This document shows, piece after piece, positions 10,540 to 18,244 of a stretch of 39,387 nucleotides of DNA (positions are counted from its first letter, which is position 1; each line of letters starts with the position of its first letter). Below the pieces are notes generated by a model. The model saw only the letters and a program-made list of their open reading frames with translations, searched no databases and was not told the DNA's origin. The stretch lies in NCBI GenBank assembly GCA_900319405.1, contig ONOH01000017.1, positions 1 to 39,387 of the forward strand. The letters run 5' to 3'. Position numbers and translations under genes: made by a program. Source of the stretch: an uncultured Bacteroidales bacterium. Its GTDB lineage: Bacteria > Bacteroidota > Bacteroidia > Bacteroidales > UBA932.

Positions 10540-10890
10540 CTAGCAGAAACAGAATGGAACGGGGGGTGCGCGGGAAGAAGAGAGGTTATGGACTACGGAA
10601 AAAATGTCTTCCGGAGACGTGCCGGAAGAGGTCGCACAGGCTGCTGCCGCAAAGGGAAGGGCAATTCCCTCCGAAGGAGAATACTGCTGGCTCAGAAGCT
10701 GGCAGACCAGACAGACATCCGTCCCGGAATGGCCGCTCAGATGGCCCTGGTGGGGCTGATGCTGCGTACAGGAATCGCAGTGGATATCGGTCGGGAGCGC
10801 CTTCTCGTGATGATGAAAAGGCGCAAGGAACAGCAGCGGAAGAATGACCGCCAGGAGGACGGCTCCGGATATGTGTCTTTTTAGCGACAT
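10540..10890 (-). CDS. Small His/Cys-rich exported protein upstream of the TonB receptor
   Basis: 116 aa from the ATG at 10890, chosen because the signal-like segment (SGAVLLAVILPLLFLAPF) then sits at the N-terminus and a -7 box ends seven bases upstream. After the hydrophobic stretch come HHHEK, HCDSCTQHQPHQGHLSGH and CLVCQLL, a dense set of metal-ligand residues, and a C-terminus with the Bacteroidales tail RAPPVPFC. Similar short proteins (DUF2946/DUF6769-like) often sit beside TonB receptors. A role in periplasmic metal capture or sensing is inferred from ligand density and from co-transcription with the receptor; no experiment on this family is known to me. Confidence 0.7.
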   Translation of the reverse strand: MSLKRHISGAVLLAVILPLLFLAPFHHHEKALPTDIHCDSCTQHQPHQGHLSGHSGTDVCLVCQLLSQQYSPSEGIALPFAAAACATSSGTSPEDIFSVVHNLSSSRAPPVPFCFC

Positions 10891-10897
10891 CCAGGTG

Positions 10898-10905
10898 CAA
10901 AGATA
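10898..10905 (-). promoter_or_regulatory. -7 box TATCTTTG of the metal-uptake operon
   Basis: Exact TAnnTTTG on the minus strand, seven bases before the ATG at 10890. A very short leader is predicted. A clear -33 element or Fur-type palindrome was not found. Confidence 0.5.
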
Positions 10906-11010
10906 CGTTTTTTTAACGAAAAGCCATCTGTTTTTCGGAATCCATACAGACGGTGACCGGTGAAACTCGCTGAATGACAACTCTTTTTATTGCATATCAA
11001 CATCTTTTCG

Positions 11011-11018
11011 TATCTTTA
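11011..11018 (+). promoter_or_regulatory. -7 box TATCTTTA of the alcohol dehydrogenase gene
   Basis: Near match to TAnnTTTG, with TTG at 10990-10992 eighteen bases upstream. The ATG follows at 11054. Confidence 0.45.
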
Positions 11019-11053
11019 CACCCAATTGCATTCCTAACATTTATCGCTAACAC

Positions 11054-12217
11054 ATGCAAAATTTTGACTACCAAACCCCCACTCGCCTGGTGTTTGGCGA
11101 GAACGCCATTGAGAAACTGCCCGCAGCGCTGGCGGCCCTTGGCAAACGCGTACTGCTGACCTACGGAGGCGGAAGCATCAAGAAATCAGGCCTGTACGAC
11201 CATGTCAAAAAACTCCTGAAGGACTTTGAGATTACAGAACTTTCCGGCATACAGCCCAATCCCAGATACAATCCCAGCGTCCTGGACGGTGTACGGCTCT
11301 GCAAGGAGCACAAGATTGAAGTCATCCTCTCGGTGGGCGGCGGCAGCGTCCTGGACTGCTCCAAAGCCATTGCCGCCGGAGCCTGCTACGAGGGAGATCC
11401 CTGGGACCTTATCTCCTACAAGGTCAAAACCAAGGCGGCGCTTCCCATCGTGGATATTCTCACCCTGGCCGCCACCGGCAGCGAATACGACAGCGGCGGA
11501 GTCATCTCCCGCACGGAGACCAACGACAAGGTTGGCTATATGGACCCGCTCCTGTTCCCCGTCTGTTCCATCCTGGACCCCCGTTACACCTTCACGGTAC
11601 CTCCTAAACAGACGGCCGCCGGTTGTGCCGATGCGATGAACCACATCCTGGAGCAGTACTTCTGCGAAGACGCCACCCTGATGAACGACGGCTTCTGCGA
11701 GGCCGGCCTCAAGAGCCTGATGGTAAACACCCGCGCCTGCCTGGCCAATCCCGAGGACTATCGCGCCCGGGCCGAGATGATGTTTGCCTGCACCCTTGCC
11801 TGCAATGGAATCCTGTCCCTGGGGAACAGCGAATCCGGCTGGCCGATGCACGGCATCGAACACGCCCTGAGCGGCTACTACGACATCACCCACGGTGAAG
11901 GCCTCGCCATCATTACCCCGCGCTGGATGCGCCACATCCTCAGCGACCGCACCCTCCCCCGCTTTGTCAAGTACGGCGTCAACGTCTTCGGCATAGACCC
12001 CGCTCTGCCCGAAAAGGAGATTGCCGATAAAGCCATCGACGCCACCTACGCTTTCTTCGAGAGCATCGGCATCCCGATGCATCTTCGCGAAGTAGGCATC
12101 GATGACAGCCGCATCGGTGAAATGGCTCACCACATCGCCGTAAACGAAGGGCTGGAGAACGCCTACGTTCCCTTGAGCGAGAAGGACATCAGGGACATCC
12201 TTGTCGCTTCCCTCTAG
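11054..12217 (+). CDS. Iron-containing alcohol dehydrogenase, butanol dehydrogenase / YqhD type
   Basis: 387 aa, full family length, cytoplasmic. N-terminal Rossmann-like NAD(P) domain with LSVGGGSVLDCSKAIAAGA (GGGS dinucleotide loop) and TLAATGSEYDSGGVIS. The C-terminal metal-binding helices carry CADAMNHILEQY (Asp and His ligands) and HGIEHALSGYYDITHGEGLA (two His ligands). The family reduces aldehydes to alcohols with NADPH or NADH and an Fe2+ or Zn2+ ion; the best match by motif is the YqhD/BdhA branch, which acts on short-chain and toxic aldehydes. It is monocistronic, with its own promoter and a 185-bp structured gap after it. Exact substrate is unknown. Confidence 0.92.
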   Translation: MQNFDYQTPTRLVFGENAIEKLPAALAALGKRVLLTYGGGSIKKSGLYDHVKKLLKDFEITELSGIQPNPRYNPSVLDGVRLCKEHKIEVILSVGGGSVLDCSKAIAAGACYEGDPWDLISYKVKTKAALPIVDILTLAATGSEYDSGGVISRTETNDKVGYMDPLLFPVCSILDPRYTFTVPPKQTAAGCADAMNHILEQYFCEDATLMNDGFCEAGLKSLMVNTRACLANPEDYRARAEMMFACTLACNGILSLGNSESGWPMHGIEHALSGYYDITHGEGLAIITPRWMRHILSDRTLPRFVKYGVNVFGIDPALPEKEIADKAIDATYAFFESIGIPMHLREVGIDDSRIGEMAHHIAVNEGLENAYVPLSEKDIRDILVASL

Positions 12218-12233
12218 GTATTAAGATAATCGT

Positions 12234-12303
12234 TTGCACCCTTTTGCCCTTGCCTGAAGGATGGCTTCGGACAGCTGTCTTTTGGGCGACATCCGGGGTG
12301 CAA
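12234..12303. repeat. Structured intergenic element between convergent genes
   Basis: TTGCACCC at 12234-12241 and GGGTGCAA at 12296-12303 form perfect 8-bp arms around a nested GGATG / CATCC stem. It lies just past the dehydrogenase stop, opposite the amidotransferase gene. It may act as a bidirectional terminator or be a dispersed intergenic repeat; only one copy is in the window. Confidence 0.4.
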
Positions 12304-12402
12304 CATAAAAGGAGGGGGGCAGCAAACACGCCCACTGGGGATGGTTCTCCCTGGTGGTCACCCCCACCCTTTTCTCAAAAAGATGGTAGTCCAACAGCGC
12401 TT

Positions 12403-13101
12403 TTAACAAGCCTTGACGAAAGCGACAAAAAGGGCAAGGCTGTCTTCGTCCTTTTCGAACAGATATTCCGGATGCCATTGAACGGCCCGGAAGAAGCGCT
12501 TCCCTGGCAGAACGGCAGCCTCGATGAGGCCGTCAGGAGAGCTGGCTTCGGGAATCCATCCCGGGGCCAGTTTTCGGATGGCCTGGTGATGGAGGCTGTT
12601 CACGGAAAGTTCCGATTTGCCCAAAAGGTCTTTCAGCGGACCTTCCAGCCTTACCGTGTGCACCGCTTTATCATAGGGTTTTCCCTGGCGGTGAACGATG
12701 TCCGAAGGGTGCTCGGAAGGAAGGTCCTGCCACAGGTCTCCACCCATAGCGGCATTGAGGAACTGGAGCCCCCGGCAGATGCCCAGAACGGGCTTGTCCG
12801 CCTTCAGGACTTCCTGAAGAAGGGGCGCTTCCAGGGCATCCCTCTCCGGACTGGGCACGGAAAGTCCCGTCCGGTCAGGTTCTCCGTACAGGGCGGGAGA
12901 CACATCCTGCCCGCCGGTGAAAAGGAATCCGTCAAAAGAAGCGGCCAAGCGGGCCACATCCTCTCCTTCTGCCACCAGGGGAAGGACCACCGGGATACCG
13001 CCGGCAACCCGGATGGCATTCAGATACTCGGGGAGCATCCATACACTCCTGCGTTCCGCATCCCAAAGAGGCGTCACACCAATAACAGGTTTTCTAATCA
13101 T
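12403..13101 (-). CDS. Class I glutamine amidotransferase-like hydrolase (peptidase C26, PuuD-like)
   Basis: 232 aa. Typical gamma-glutamyl hydrolase fold: IGVTPLWD start, FTGGQDVSPALYGE (oxyanion strand, about 61-74), nucleophile Cys109 in GICRGLQ, and His210/Glu212 in QWHPEY. PuuD-type enzymes hydrolyse gamma-glutamyl amides such as gamma-glutamyl-GABA, and others act on folate polyglutamates; the actual substrate is not evident. The ATG at 13101 overlaps the stop of the DUF418 gene (ATGA), so translation is coupled; a longer open frame upstream lies inside that gene and is not used. It is the last gene of the 16004-12403 minus-strand group. Confidence 0.88.
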   Translation of the reverse strand: MIRKPVIGVTPLWDAERRSVWMLPEYLNAIRVAGGIPVVLPLVAEGEDVARLAASFDGFLFTGGQDVSPALYGEPDRTGLSVPSPERDALEAPLLQEVLKADKPVLGICRGLQFLNAAMGGDLWQDLPSEHPSDIVHRQGKPYDKAVHTVRLEGPLKDLLGKSELSVNSLHHQAIRKLAPGWIPEASSPDGLIEAAVLPGKRFFRAVQWHPEYLFEKDEDSLALFVAFVKAC

Positions 13102-14267
13102 ATCGAACGGTTGGACAAAATCGTCAGTCTTTTCCCATACGTCAGCATCCGCCAGACCCACTCCACCGGCCCATAGCGGAAATACTTCATCCACAGCATA
13201 CTGAAGGCAATCTGGAAGCCGAACACCCCCAGGGCGATGCATTCCGTTCCCAACAGGCCCACCCGGTTTCCCAGCCCCAGGCCGATGCCATAGAAAAGGA
13301 GAATGCCCATCACGGACTGCCCCAGGTAGTTGGTGCAGGCCATCCGTCCGGGACGGGAAAGCAGGAGCCATCCCTTCGCCTCGGGCCGCCGGTCAAAAAG
13401 GAGACAGAATCCGGCCGCATAGGCAAAGCCCATCGGATAGACGCTCAGGTAGACACAATCGTGCCCCACCCTGCCCCACGGATGGCCGGCCATCGAGCTC
13501 CAGGTATAGAGGAGGCCCAGCGGAATGCCGATGGCGAGTCCCAACAAAAGCACTTTCTTCAGAAAGCCCTTGTACTGCTGGAGGTCGACATAGACACGCA
13601 CCCTCCCCACAGCATAGCCGATGAGGAAAAGGCCCATCACCTTGAAGTAGCGGTGCCCCGCTACAAACTCCCACATCCTTTCCACGGCGCCCTGATGAAG
13701 GAACTGGAGCACCTCCCGATAAGAGCGGGCATCCGAGAGCCATGATCCGAAATTGGCCTCCGTGATACCATACAGGCCGCAGATGCGCCACTGTTCCGCT
13801 TCCAAAGGGTCTGCCAGACGAGAGCCGAAAAGCGCATCAAAAAGGATGGGCAGAAGGAAAAAGACTCCGGCGGCGGTGAGGATACTCCTGGTGGAAAGCT
13901 TCCGGAAAAGAGGCAGAAACATCCCACACACGGCATAAAGCATCAGGATATCCCCGCTCCACAGGAAGAAAAGGTGGAGAAGGCCTATTAGCAGAAGCAC
14001 CGCCATTCTACGGTAGAAGGTTTTCAGCTTCCCCTCCGCATTGGCCAGCTGGATGCTGAATCCTATTCCGAAAAGCAGGGAGAAGATGGTGTAGAACTTG
14101 CCGTCCACCAGGAAAATCTGCACCGCACGGGTCAGTTTGTCCGTCAGGGTCCAGGTTTCGGGACTGGAGAAAGTCCAGAGAGAGAACTCCGGAAAATTTG
14201 CAAGGATGATTCCCAGGATGGCAAAGCCTCGCAGGGCATCCAGAATGGCGTAGCGCTTCTTTTCCAC
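13098..14267 (-). CDS. DUF418 family membrane protein
   Basis: 389 aa. Opens with RYAILDALRGFAILGIILAN, the acyltransferase-3-like first helix that is the hallmark of DUF418/YeiB proteins, and ends with the C-terminal DUF418 block (YLGQSVMGILLFYGIGLGL, then GPVEWVWRMLTYG). About nine to ten TM helices. Inner-membrane location; function unknown, with transport or acyl transfer suggested for relatives. The start is GTG at 14267, seven bases after the phosphatase stop, giving the conserved RYAILD start without extra residues. The stop overlaps the next gene by four bases. Confidence 0.88.
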   Translation of the reverse strand: MEKKRYAILDALRGFAILGIILANFPEFSLWTFSSPETWTLTDKLTRAVQIFLVDGKFYTIFSLLFGIGFSIQLANAEGKLKTFYRRMAVLLLIGLLHLFFLWSGDILMLYAVCGMFLPLFRKLSTRSILTAAGVFFLLPILFDALFGSRLADPLEAEQWRICGLYGITEANFGSWLSDARSYREVLQFLHQGAVERMWEFVAGHRYFKVMGLFLIGYAVGRVRVYVDLQQYKGFLKKVLLLGLAIGIPLGLLYTWSSMAGHPWGRVGHDCVYLSVYPMGFAYAAGFCLLFDRRPEAKGWLLLSRPGRMACTNYLGQSVMGILLFYGIGLGLGNRVGLLGTECIALGVFGFQIAFSMLWMKYFRYGPVEWVWRMLTYGKRLTILSNRSI

Positions 14268-14274
14268 CGGAATC

Positions 14275-15153
14275 CTACCTCCTCAGATATCTTTCTCTCA
14301 GCACTTCCCTGTCGGCGGCGGTGACACCCAGAACCTTCTCGAGATAAGCCTCCAGAGAGCCATACTCTGCGTCAACCCTGTCCAGCGCCTTCACGAAGTT
14401 CTCGGTATTACAGCCCAAAAACGCCTTGACAACCGCAATCTCCTCTTCTTTTCCGCCCCAGAATCTCACGCGGCGGGAATACTTGCGAACATCGTCCTCA
14501 TAGACCTTGTTGGTGGCGTCAAAATCGGCAACGATGGTCTCTCTGTCGGCTCCGAGGGCCGCGAGAAGCAGGGCCGATGCGATACCGGTGCGGTCCTTTC
14601 CCTGTGTGCAGTGATACAGGACGGCGCCGTTTTCCGTCGAGAGAACCTGACGGAAGAATTCTGCGAACTGCTTCTGGCAATCCGGGTCGAACAGGAGCGT
14701 AGGATACATCTCCCGCGCCACAATCTTGGCCTTGTCATTGAATGCGGCGAAAACGATGATTTTCCGTACGTCAAACTTCTTTCCCTTCGAGAATTGCTTA
14801 TTTTCCTTCTCGCTGACCTCCCCGGCCGCACCGCCGCTGGCATCGATAGGAAGGACAATGTACTCGGCTCCGGGAATCATCCGGTCCCCCCTCCCTCTTT
14901 TTTCCTCTTCCTTCCGGAAATCGATGACCTTGGCTACGGGGATGCCCGACAGATAGCGGAGGTCCGCGTCGCTGGCTTCGGCCAGATGAGCGGCGCGGAT
15001 GAGAACGCCGTTACGGAGCGTTTCCCCATCCTGAAGGGCATAACCTCCCAGGTCACGGGCATTGACGATACCCTTCACCGGGAGAAACTGCTGGGCAAAA
15101 ACGGAAGTGGAAACGACCATGGCTGCAAGTATAGAAGAAAAACGGTATTTCAT
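14275..15153 (-). CDS. Secreted tyrosine/dual-specificity phosphatase
   Basis: 292 aa. Signal peptide 1-20 (AAMVVSTSVFA). Residues 31-37 NARDLGG and 77-80 IDFR are typical of the Y_phosphatase3 (LipA-like) family; the P-loop HCTQGKDRTG has nucleophile Cys182 and Arg188. These enzymes dephosphorylate phosphotyrosine or phosphoinositides, and exported members occur in gut and pathogenic bacteria. Located in the periplasm or outside the cell by its signal. It lies 11 bases after the kinase-like gene and 7 before DUF418, so the three are probably one transcript. Physiological substrate unknown. Confidence 0.88.
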   Translation of the reverse strand: MKYRFSSILAAMVVSTSVFAQQFLPVKGIVNARDLGGYALQDGETLRNGVLIRAAHLAEASDADLRYLSGIPVAKVIDFRKEEEKRGRGDRMIPGAEYIVLPIDASGGAAGEVSEKENKQFSKGKKFDVRKIIVFAAFNDKAKIVAREMYPTLLFDPDCQKQFAEFFRQVLSTENGAVLYHCTQGKDRTGIASALLLAALGADRETIVADFDATNKVYEDDVRKYSRRVRFWGGKEEEIAVVKAFLGCNTENFVKALDRVDAEYGSLEAYLEKVLGVTAADREVLRERYLRR

Positions 15154-15164
15154 TTTCTGTCCAT

Positions 15165-16004
15165 TTACAACATTTGTACAAGCCTCTGCGCCTTCTCTTC
15201 ATCGATGGGCTTGTGATAGGTCAGGTGATACATATAGGCGCTTTTTACAGCCGCATAGGGCAGGAGTTTTCTCACCTGCGGCGCCAGCTCCTCAGGAGAG
15301 ACCGCATAATAAGCCGGGGCAAAAAGCGTCCAGTGACGGTTCATTTGTTCCGGGGTCAGGTGGAAAAGATGATCGGTCATCCCGGCATCCTGAATCTGGG
15401 TAACCCTCCAGCAAAGGCTCAGGTCCCACTCCGGCGCTCCATAGGCAAACTGGCCGATATCGATCCACAGCGTCCGCTTCCCGTCCGTGATGATATTGCC
15501 GATTTGCATATCTCCGTGAAGACAGGCAGGGGTATCCGGGACTTGCTTCAGGAATTCATTGACTTTTTCCACCAAAAACAGGGGCGCATTGCCCTCCTGC
15601 GCATAAAAGGCCTGCATACGGGCCTTCATCGAGGGGACGCGGGACGTATCGGCCTTCATCGCGTGCAGCTTCCTGCAGGCGTCGGCAAAACGGAGGCTGA
15701 TTTCCTCCATCCGCTCCGGCTGCTCGGAGATGATACGGCAGAACGAGCGCTTGTTCTCCACCAGTTCATACTCGGTCCCCACGCGCTCCCCGTCCGTAAT
15801 GAGCCGGTAGGGCTGCGGCGTGGGTACTCCCAACTCGAAAGCCACGCGGGCCATCTCAAACTCTTTGATGGCAAAATCGGCCGAAAAACCCGGATTGAAG
15901 AGCTTGGCCAGGCGTTTTTCGCTCTTATGAGTATAGGCTATACCTTGCCCGCCCTCGCCGCTATACGTGTAATCTGAAAGATTGATATTTTCGTATTTAT
16001 CCAT
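15165..16004 (-). CDS. Aminoglycoside-phosphotransferase-like kinase (TIGR02172-type)
   Basis: 279 aa, cytoplasmic, started at the ATG at 16004 because the preceding residues would run toward the tRNA terminator. Protein-kinase-like fold of the APH/choline-kinase class: GEGGQGIAY resembles a glycine loop, Lys34 is a candidate ATP lysine, LHGDMQIGNII (162-172) is the Brenner motif with catalytic Asp165 and Asn170, and WIDIGQ (Asp182) is the DFG equivalent. It probably phosphorylates a small metabolite; the substrate is unknown and there is no reason to infer drug resistance. It is first in the group that continues with a phosphatase, a membrane protein and an amidotransferase. Confidence 0.8.
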   Translation of the reverse strand: MDKYENINLSDYTYSGEGGQGIAYTHKSEKRLAKLFNPGFSADFAIKEFEMARVAFELGVPTPQPYRLITDGERVGTEYELVENKRSFCRIISEQPERMEEISLRFADACRKLHAMKADTSRVPSMKARMQAFYAQEGNAPLFLVEKVNEFLKQVPDTPACLHGDMQIGNIITDGKRTLWIDIGQFAYGAPEWDLSLCWRVTQIQDAGMTDHLFHLTPEQMNRHWTLFAPAYYAVSPEELAPQVRKLLPYAAVKSAYMYHLTYHKPIDEEKAQRLVQML

Positions 16005-16024
16005 AGCCCGTACAATAACAACAA

Positions 16025-16053
16025 AGAAAGCCACTGTCAGACAGCGGCTTTCT
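16025..16053 (-). terminator. Terminator of tRNA-Asp
   Basis: AGAAAGCC at 16025-16032 pairs with GGCTTTCT at 16046-16053, plus CTGT/ACAG inside with a three-base loop. It starts four bases after the tRNA 3' end and is followed on the minus strand by a T-rich stretch. Confidence 0.75.
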
Positions 16054-16056
16054 GAG

Positions 16057-16131
16057 CGGTGCGGACGAGGCTCGAACTCGCGACCCCCGGCGTGACAGGC
16101 CGGTATTCTAAACCGACTGAACTACCGCACC
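16057..16131 (-). tRNA. tRNA-Asp (GTC)
   Basis: 75-nt cloverleaf on the minus strand: acceptor GGTGCGG pairs with CCGCACC, D-stem begins GTTC, anticodon loop CTGTCAC gives anticodon GTC (complement at 16094-16096), T-arm contains GTTCGAG. Discriminator G; the CCA end is not encoded. It precedes the kinase-like gene but is separated from it by the hairpin at 16025-16053. Confidence 0.95.
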
Positions 16132-16215
16132 AAGTTTTCAGTGAACTTCCCTTTCGGGATTGCAAAGGTACAAACTATTTTTGAAAATGCAAATCTTCTT
16201 CGAGATTTTTTTTGG

Positions 16216-16262
16216 TTTTTATAAAATCCTCTGCGCTTTTTGCGCAGAGGATTTTATAAAAA
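16216..16262. terminator. Perfect 21-bp hairpin terminator
   Basis: Arms 16216-16236 and 16242-16262 are perfect complements around a five-T loop; the outer part is A/T and the core is TCCTCTGCGC / GCGCAGAGGA. It lies after the stop of the DUF4332 gene and before tRNA-Asp on the same strand, so it ends that transcript; A/T tails on both sides make it potentially bidirectional. Confidence 0.9.
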
Positions 16263-16295
16263 CGCCTGAATAACAGCGCCTTGCCGATACGGAAA

Positions 16296-16703
16296 CTAGT
16301 AGGTCACTACGGGCTCAAGTTCCTTGGCGAGGTCGATGTACTTCTGGATTTCCTTCTCCACGGGAGTACGCTTGCACAGGTGCTTCTCCTCGTTCACTTC
16401 CAGCATCTTGGCGGCCAGGTTGGCGGCATTGCGGTTGCGGAGTTCCTTCACGGTGTCCACACCGGCGGCTTCCAGAAGCTCGGAGAACTGCGGGCCGACG
16501 CCCTTGATACGGAACAGGTCCGCGTGATTAACCCAGGTGAGGATGAGGTCACCACGGATGCCGGTCTTCTCTTCCAGGGCCTTGCGTCCTTTGGGGGAAG
16601 CACCCTCGGCCAGGAGCTGATCTACGGTTTCAATGCCAACAGCGATGAGTTTTTCGGCATACACGGGGCCGATACCTTGAATGTCAATGATTTTGTAAGC
16701 CAT
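16296..16703 (-). CDS. DUF4332 helix-hairpin-helix protein
   Basis: 135 aa, small and soluble. Two helix-hairpin-helix units: IIDIQGIGPVYAEKLIAVGI (5-24) and FRIKGVGPQFSELLEAAGV (63-82), followed by a NRNAANLAAKMLEVN segment typical of DUF4332. HhH motifs bind DNA backbones or serve protein contacts; the role of DUF4332 is unknown. A near-consensus promoter (TTTC-N19-TATCTTTG, 16777-16747) gives a leader of about 38 nt. Ended by the 21-bp hairpin. Single gene, divergent from the next one. Confidence 0.88.
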   Translation of the reverse strand: MAYKIIDIQGIGPVYAEKLIAVGIETVDQLLAEGASPKGRKALEEKTGIRGDLILTWVNHADLFRIKGVGPQFSELLEAAGVDTVKELRNRNAANLAAKMLEVNEEKHLCKRTPVEKEIQKYIDLAKELEPVVTY

Positions 16704-16746
16704 AGTAGTATAAAAATTAATGTGGATTATATTCTCTTTTCATCCC

Positions 16747-16777
16747 CAAAGATAAAAAAAATTCGCTGAAAAAGAAA
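16747..16777 (-). promoter_or_regulatory. Promoter of the DUF4332 gene
   Basis: Minus-strand TTTC (16777-16774), 19-bp spacer, TATCTTTG (16754-16747). Overlaps the divergent promoter at 16762-16793, so the two may compete for polymerase. Confidence 0.65.
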
Positions 16778-16793
16778 AATTTTTCTATATTTG
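16762..16793 (+). promoter_or_regulatory. Promoter of the 16813 gene
   Basis: TTCG at 16762-16765, 20-bp spacer, TATATTTG at 16786-16793, an exact -7 match. The ATG is at 16813, giving a leader of about 15 nt. Confidence 0.6.
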
Positions 16794-16812
16794 CAAAGTA
16801 GGCGTCAAAAAA

Positions 16813-17274
16813 ATGGAAGAATTTCCTTTGGATAACGAAAAGATTTATTTCTCTTCGGACAAATTGACACTGGACTGTGAAGAAGGTCCAGTGACGCTTA
16901 CCATAACGGAATGGCTGCACAAGGACCCTGTGCGGATTCACCGGATGATTGTCAAGGAAAAAATCCTGCAAGTAGATCAGTACGAGGTATTTGCCCCGCT
17001 CGTGTCCAAGCTCAGAAGGGCGGATTACGAATACTACAAGCGCATTACCGGCCTGCGGATGATTATCGATTTCCCCGGTTTCTCGACCGAAATCGAAGCC
17101 CGTATCCCCTACGACACAGATCCCATCGCCTTCTACAAATGGTGGCGTAAAGGGAAGAACGAGCACAAGGTCTATCTTTCTCCCGCCTACCAGTTCAAAC
17201 TGTTCCAGAAAGTGTCCAAGATGGAACCCAAAGTGATGCTCAAGAAAGACATCGACTTTGTAAAAACCTTCTAG
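16813..17274 (+). CDS. Conserved-looking hypothetical protein, 153 aa
   Basis: I do not recognise this protein. It is soluble, without signal peptide, TM segments or cysteine clusters (one Cys), and rich in K, E and aromatic residues. A central segment RIPYDTDPIAFYKWWRKGKN is basic and aromatic and could bind nucleic acid, but no named domain is visible. The promoter upstream is good and the RluA-type gene begins four bases after the stop, so it is probably the first gene of the RluA-hydrolase-TcdA operon, which would hint at an RNA-related job. That link is an inference from position only. Confidence 0.75.
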   Translation: MEEFPLDNEKIYFSSDKLTLDCEEGPVTLTITEWLHKDPVRIHRMIVKEKILQVDQYEVFAPLVSKLRRADYEYYKRITGLRMIIDFPGFSTEIEARIPYDTDPIAFYKWWRKGKNEHKVYLSPAYQFKLFQKVSKMEPKVMLKKDIDFVKTF

Positions 17275-17278
17275 CTCA

Positions 17279-18244
17279 ATGAAACTCACCGCCAGGCACG
17301 AAGGCACTCTGCTGGCCTACCTTATCGAAATCCTGCCCCAACAGTCCCGCACCGGCATCAAGACGATGCTCGCAAAGGGGCAAATTGTCCTGAACGGAAA
17401 ATCCGTCACGGCTTTTGACCAGCCCGTCAAAAAAGGAGACCGACTGGAAATCCTTCCCAAAGCGGTTTCCATTGCCCACGCCACCCGGATTGACGCCCGG
17501 GAGGATCTAGTGAAAGCCGGCATAAAAATCCTGTATGAAGACGAATATTACCTGGTGGTGGACAAGCCTTCCGGGATGCTTTCCGCCTCTTTGGCGCACG
17601 GATCCAGAGCCAAGAGCGTCCATCGGGAAAAGACCCTCTATGCCCATCTGAATGCCTATGTGAAAATCAACGCCAGGATGCAGCGCAAGGAAGACCTCGT
17701 CACCGGAAAGGAGCCGGACCGCAGCACCGCCAAAGTATGGGTCGTACAACGCCTGGACAAAGGCAGTTCAGGGCTTGTCATCTTCGCCAAAAGCGAACGT
17801 GCCAAAGACCTTCTCCAGAGCAAGTGGAAAGAGCTGGTGTTGGAGCACAAATACGTAGCCTGGCTGGAAGGAAACGTCGAAAAAGACAGCGGAGCCGTAC
17901 AAAGCTGGCTACTGGAAAACCCCCGGTCCCTCCGGATGACCTCCTCTCCTGTGGAGCTCAAAGACGGGCAGCTGGCCATCACGCATTACCACGTTCTCGA
18001 GCGCACCAGGCACTATTCCCAGGTGGAGTTCTCGTTGGAAACCGCACGGAAAAACCAAATCCGCGTACACGCCCGGGACCTGGGCCACCCCGTAGCCGGG
18101 GACGAAAAGTATGGTGCACAGACAGACCCTGCGCACCGGCTGGCCCTGCACGCCTACACGCTGGTTTTCCGCCACCCTTTCAGCCGCAAGACCGTGCGCT
18201 GCCTCTCTCCCCTCCCTGAATCCTTTTCCCGTTTCAGCCGATGA
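17279..18244 (+). CDS. RluA-family pseudouridine synthase
   Basis: 321 aa. N-terminal S4 RNA-binding domain (about 15-65: IKTMLAKGQIVLNGKSV, then KGDRLEI) and a catalytic domain with VVDKPSGML and VVQRLDKGSSGLVIFAKS, whose Asp is the nucleophile of all RluA/RsuA enzymes (the family usually has HRLDxxTSG; here QRLD and SSG). The C-terminal KNQIRVHARDLGHPVAGDEKYG block completes the family. It converts uridine to pseudouridine in rRNA or tRNA; the site cannot be told from sequence. It begins four bases after the upstream gene, and its stop overlaps the next start (ATGA). Confidence 0.92.
   Translation: MKLTARHEGTLLAYLIEILPQQSRTGIKTMLAKGQIVLNGKSVTAFDQPVKKGDRLEILPKAVSIAHATRIDAREDLVKAGIKILYEDEYYLVVDKPSGMLSASLAHGSRAKSVHREKTLYAHLNAYVKINARMQRKEDLVTGKEPDRSTAKVWVVQRLDKGSSGLVIFAKSERAKDLLQSKWKELVLEHKYVAWLEGNVEKDSGAVQSWLLENPRSLRMTSSPVELKDGQLAITHYHVLERTRHYSQVEFSLETARKNQIRVHARDLGHPVAGDEKYGAQTDPAHRLALHAYTLVFRHPFSRKTVRCLSPLPESFSRFSR

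Noticed and set aside
13102-13371. Longer start of the amidotransferase gene
   Set aside because: The added 90 residues lie inside the DUF418 gene and have no family resemblance; the ATG at 13101 gives the conserved IGVTPLWD start and an ATGA overlap.
15165-16004. Aminoglycoside resistance gene
   Set aside because: The APH-like fold is shared by many metabolite kinases; nothing here points to drug modification.
16216-16262. Perfect 21-bp inverted repeat as a mobile element end
   Set aside because: The five-T loop and its position directly after a stop codon fit a terminator; no second copy or transposase is nearby.
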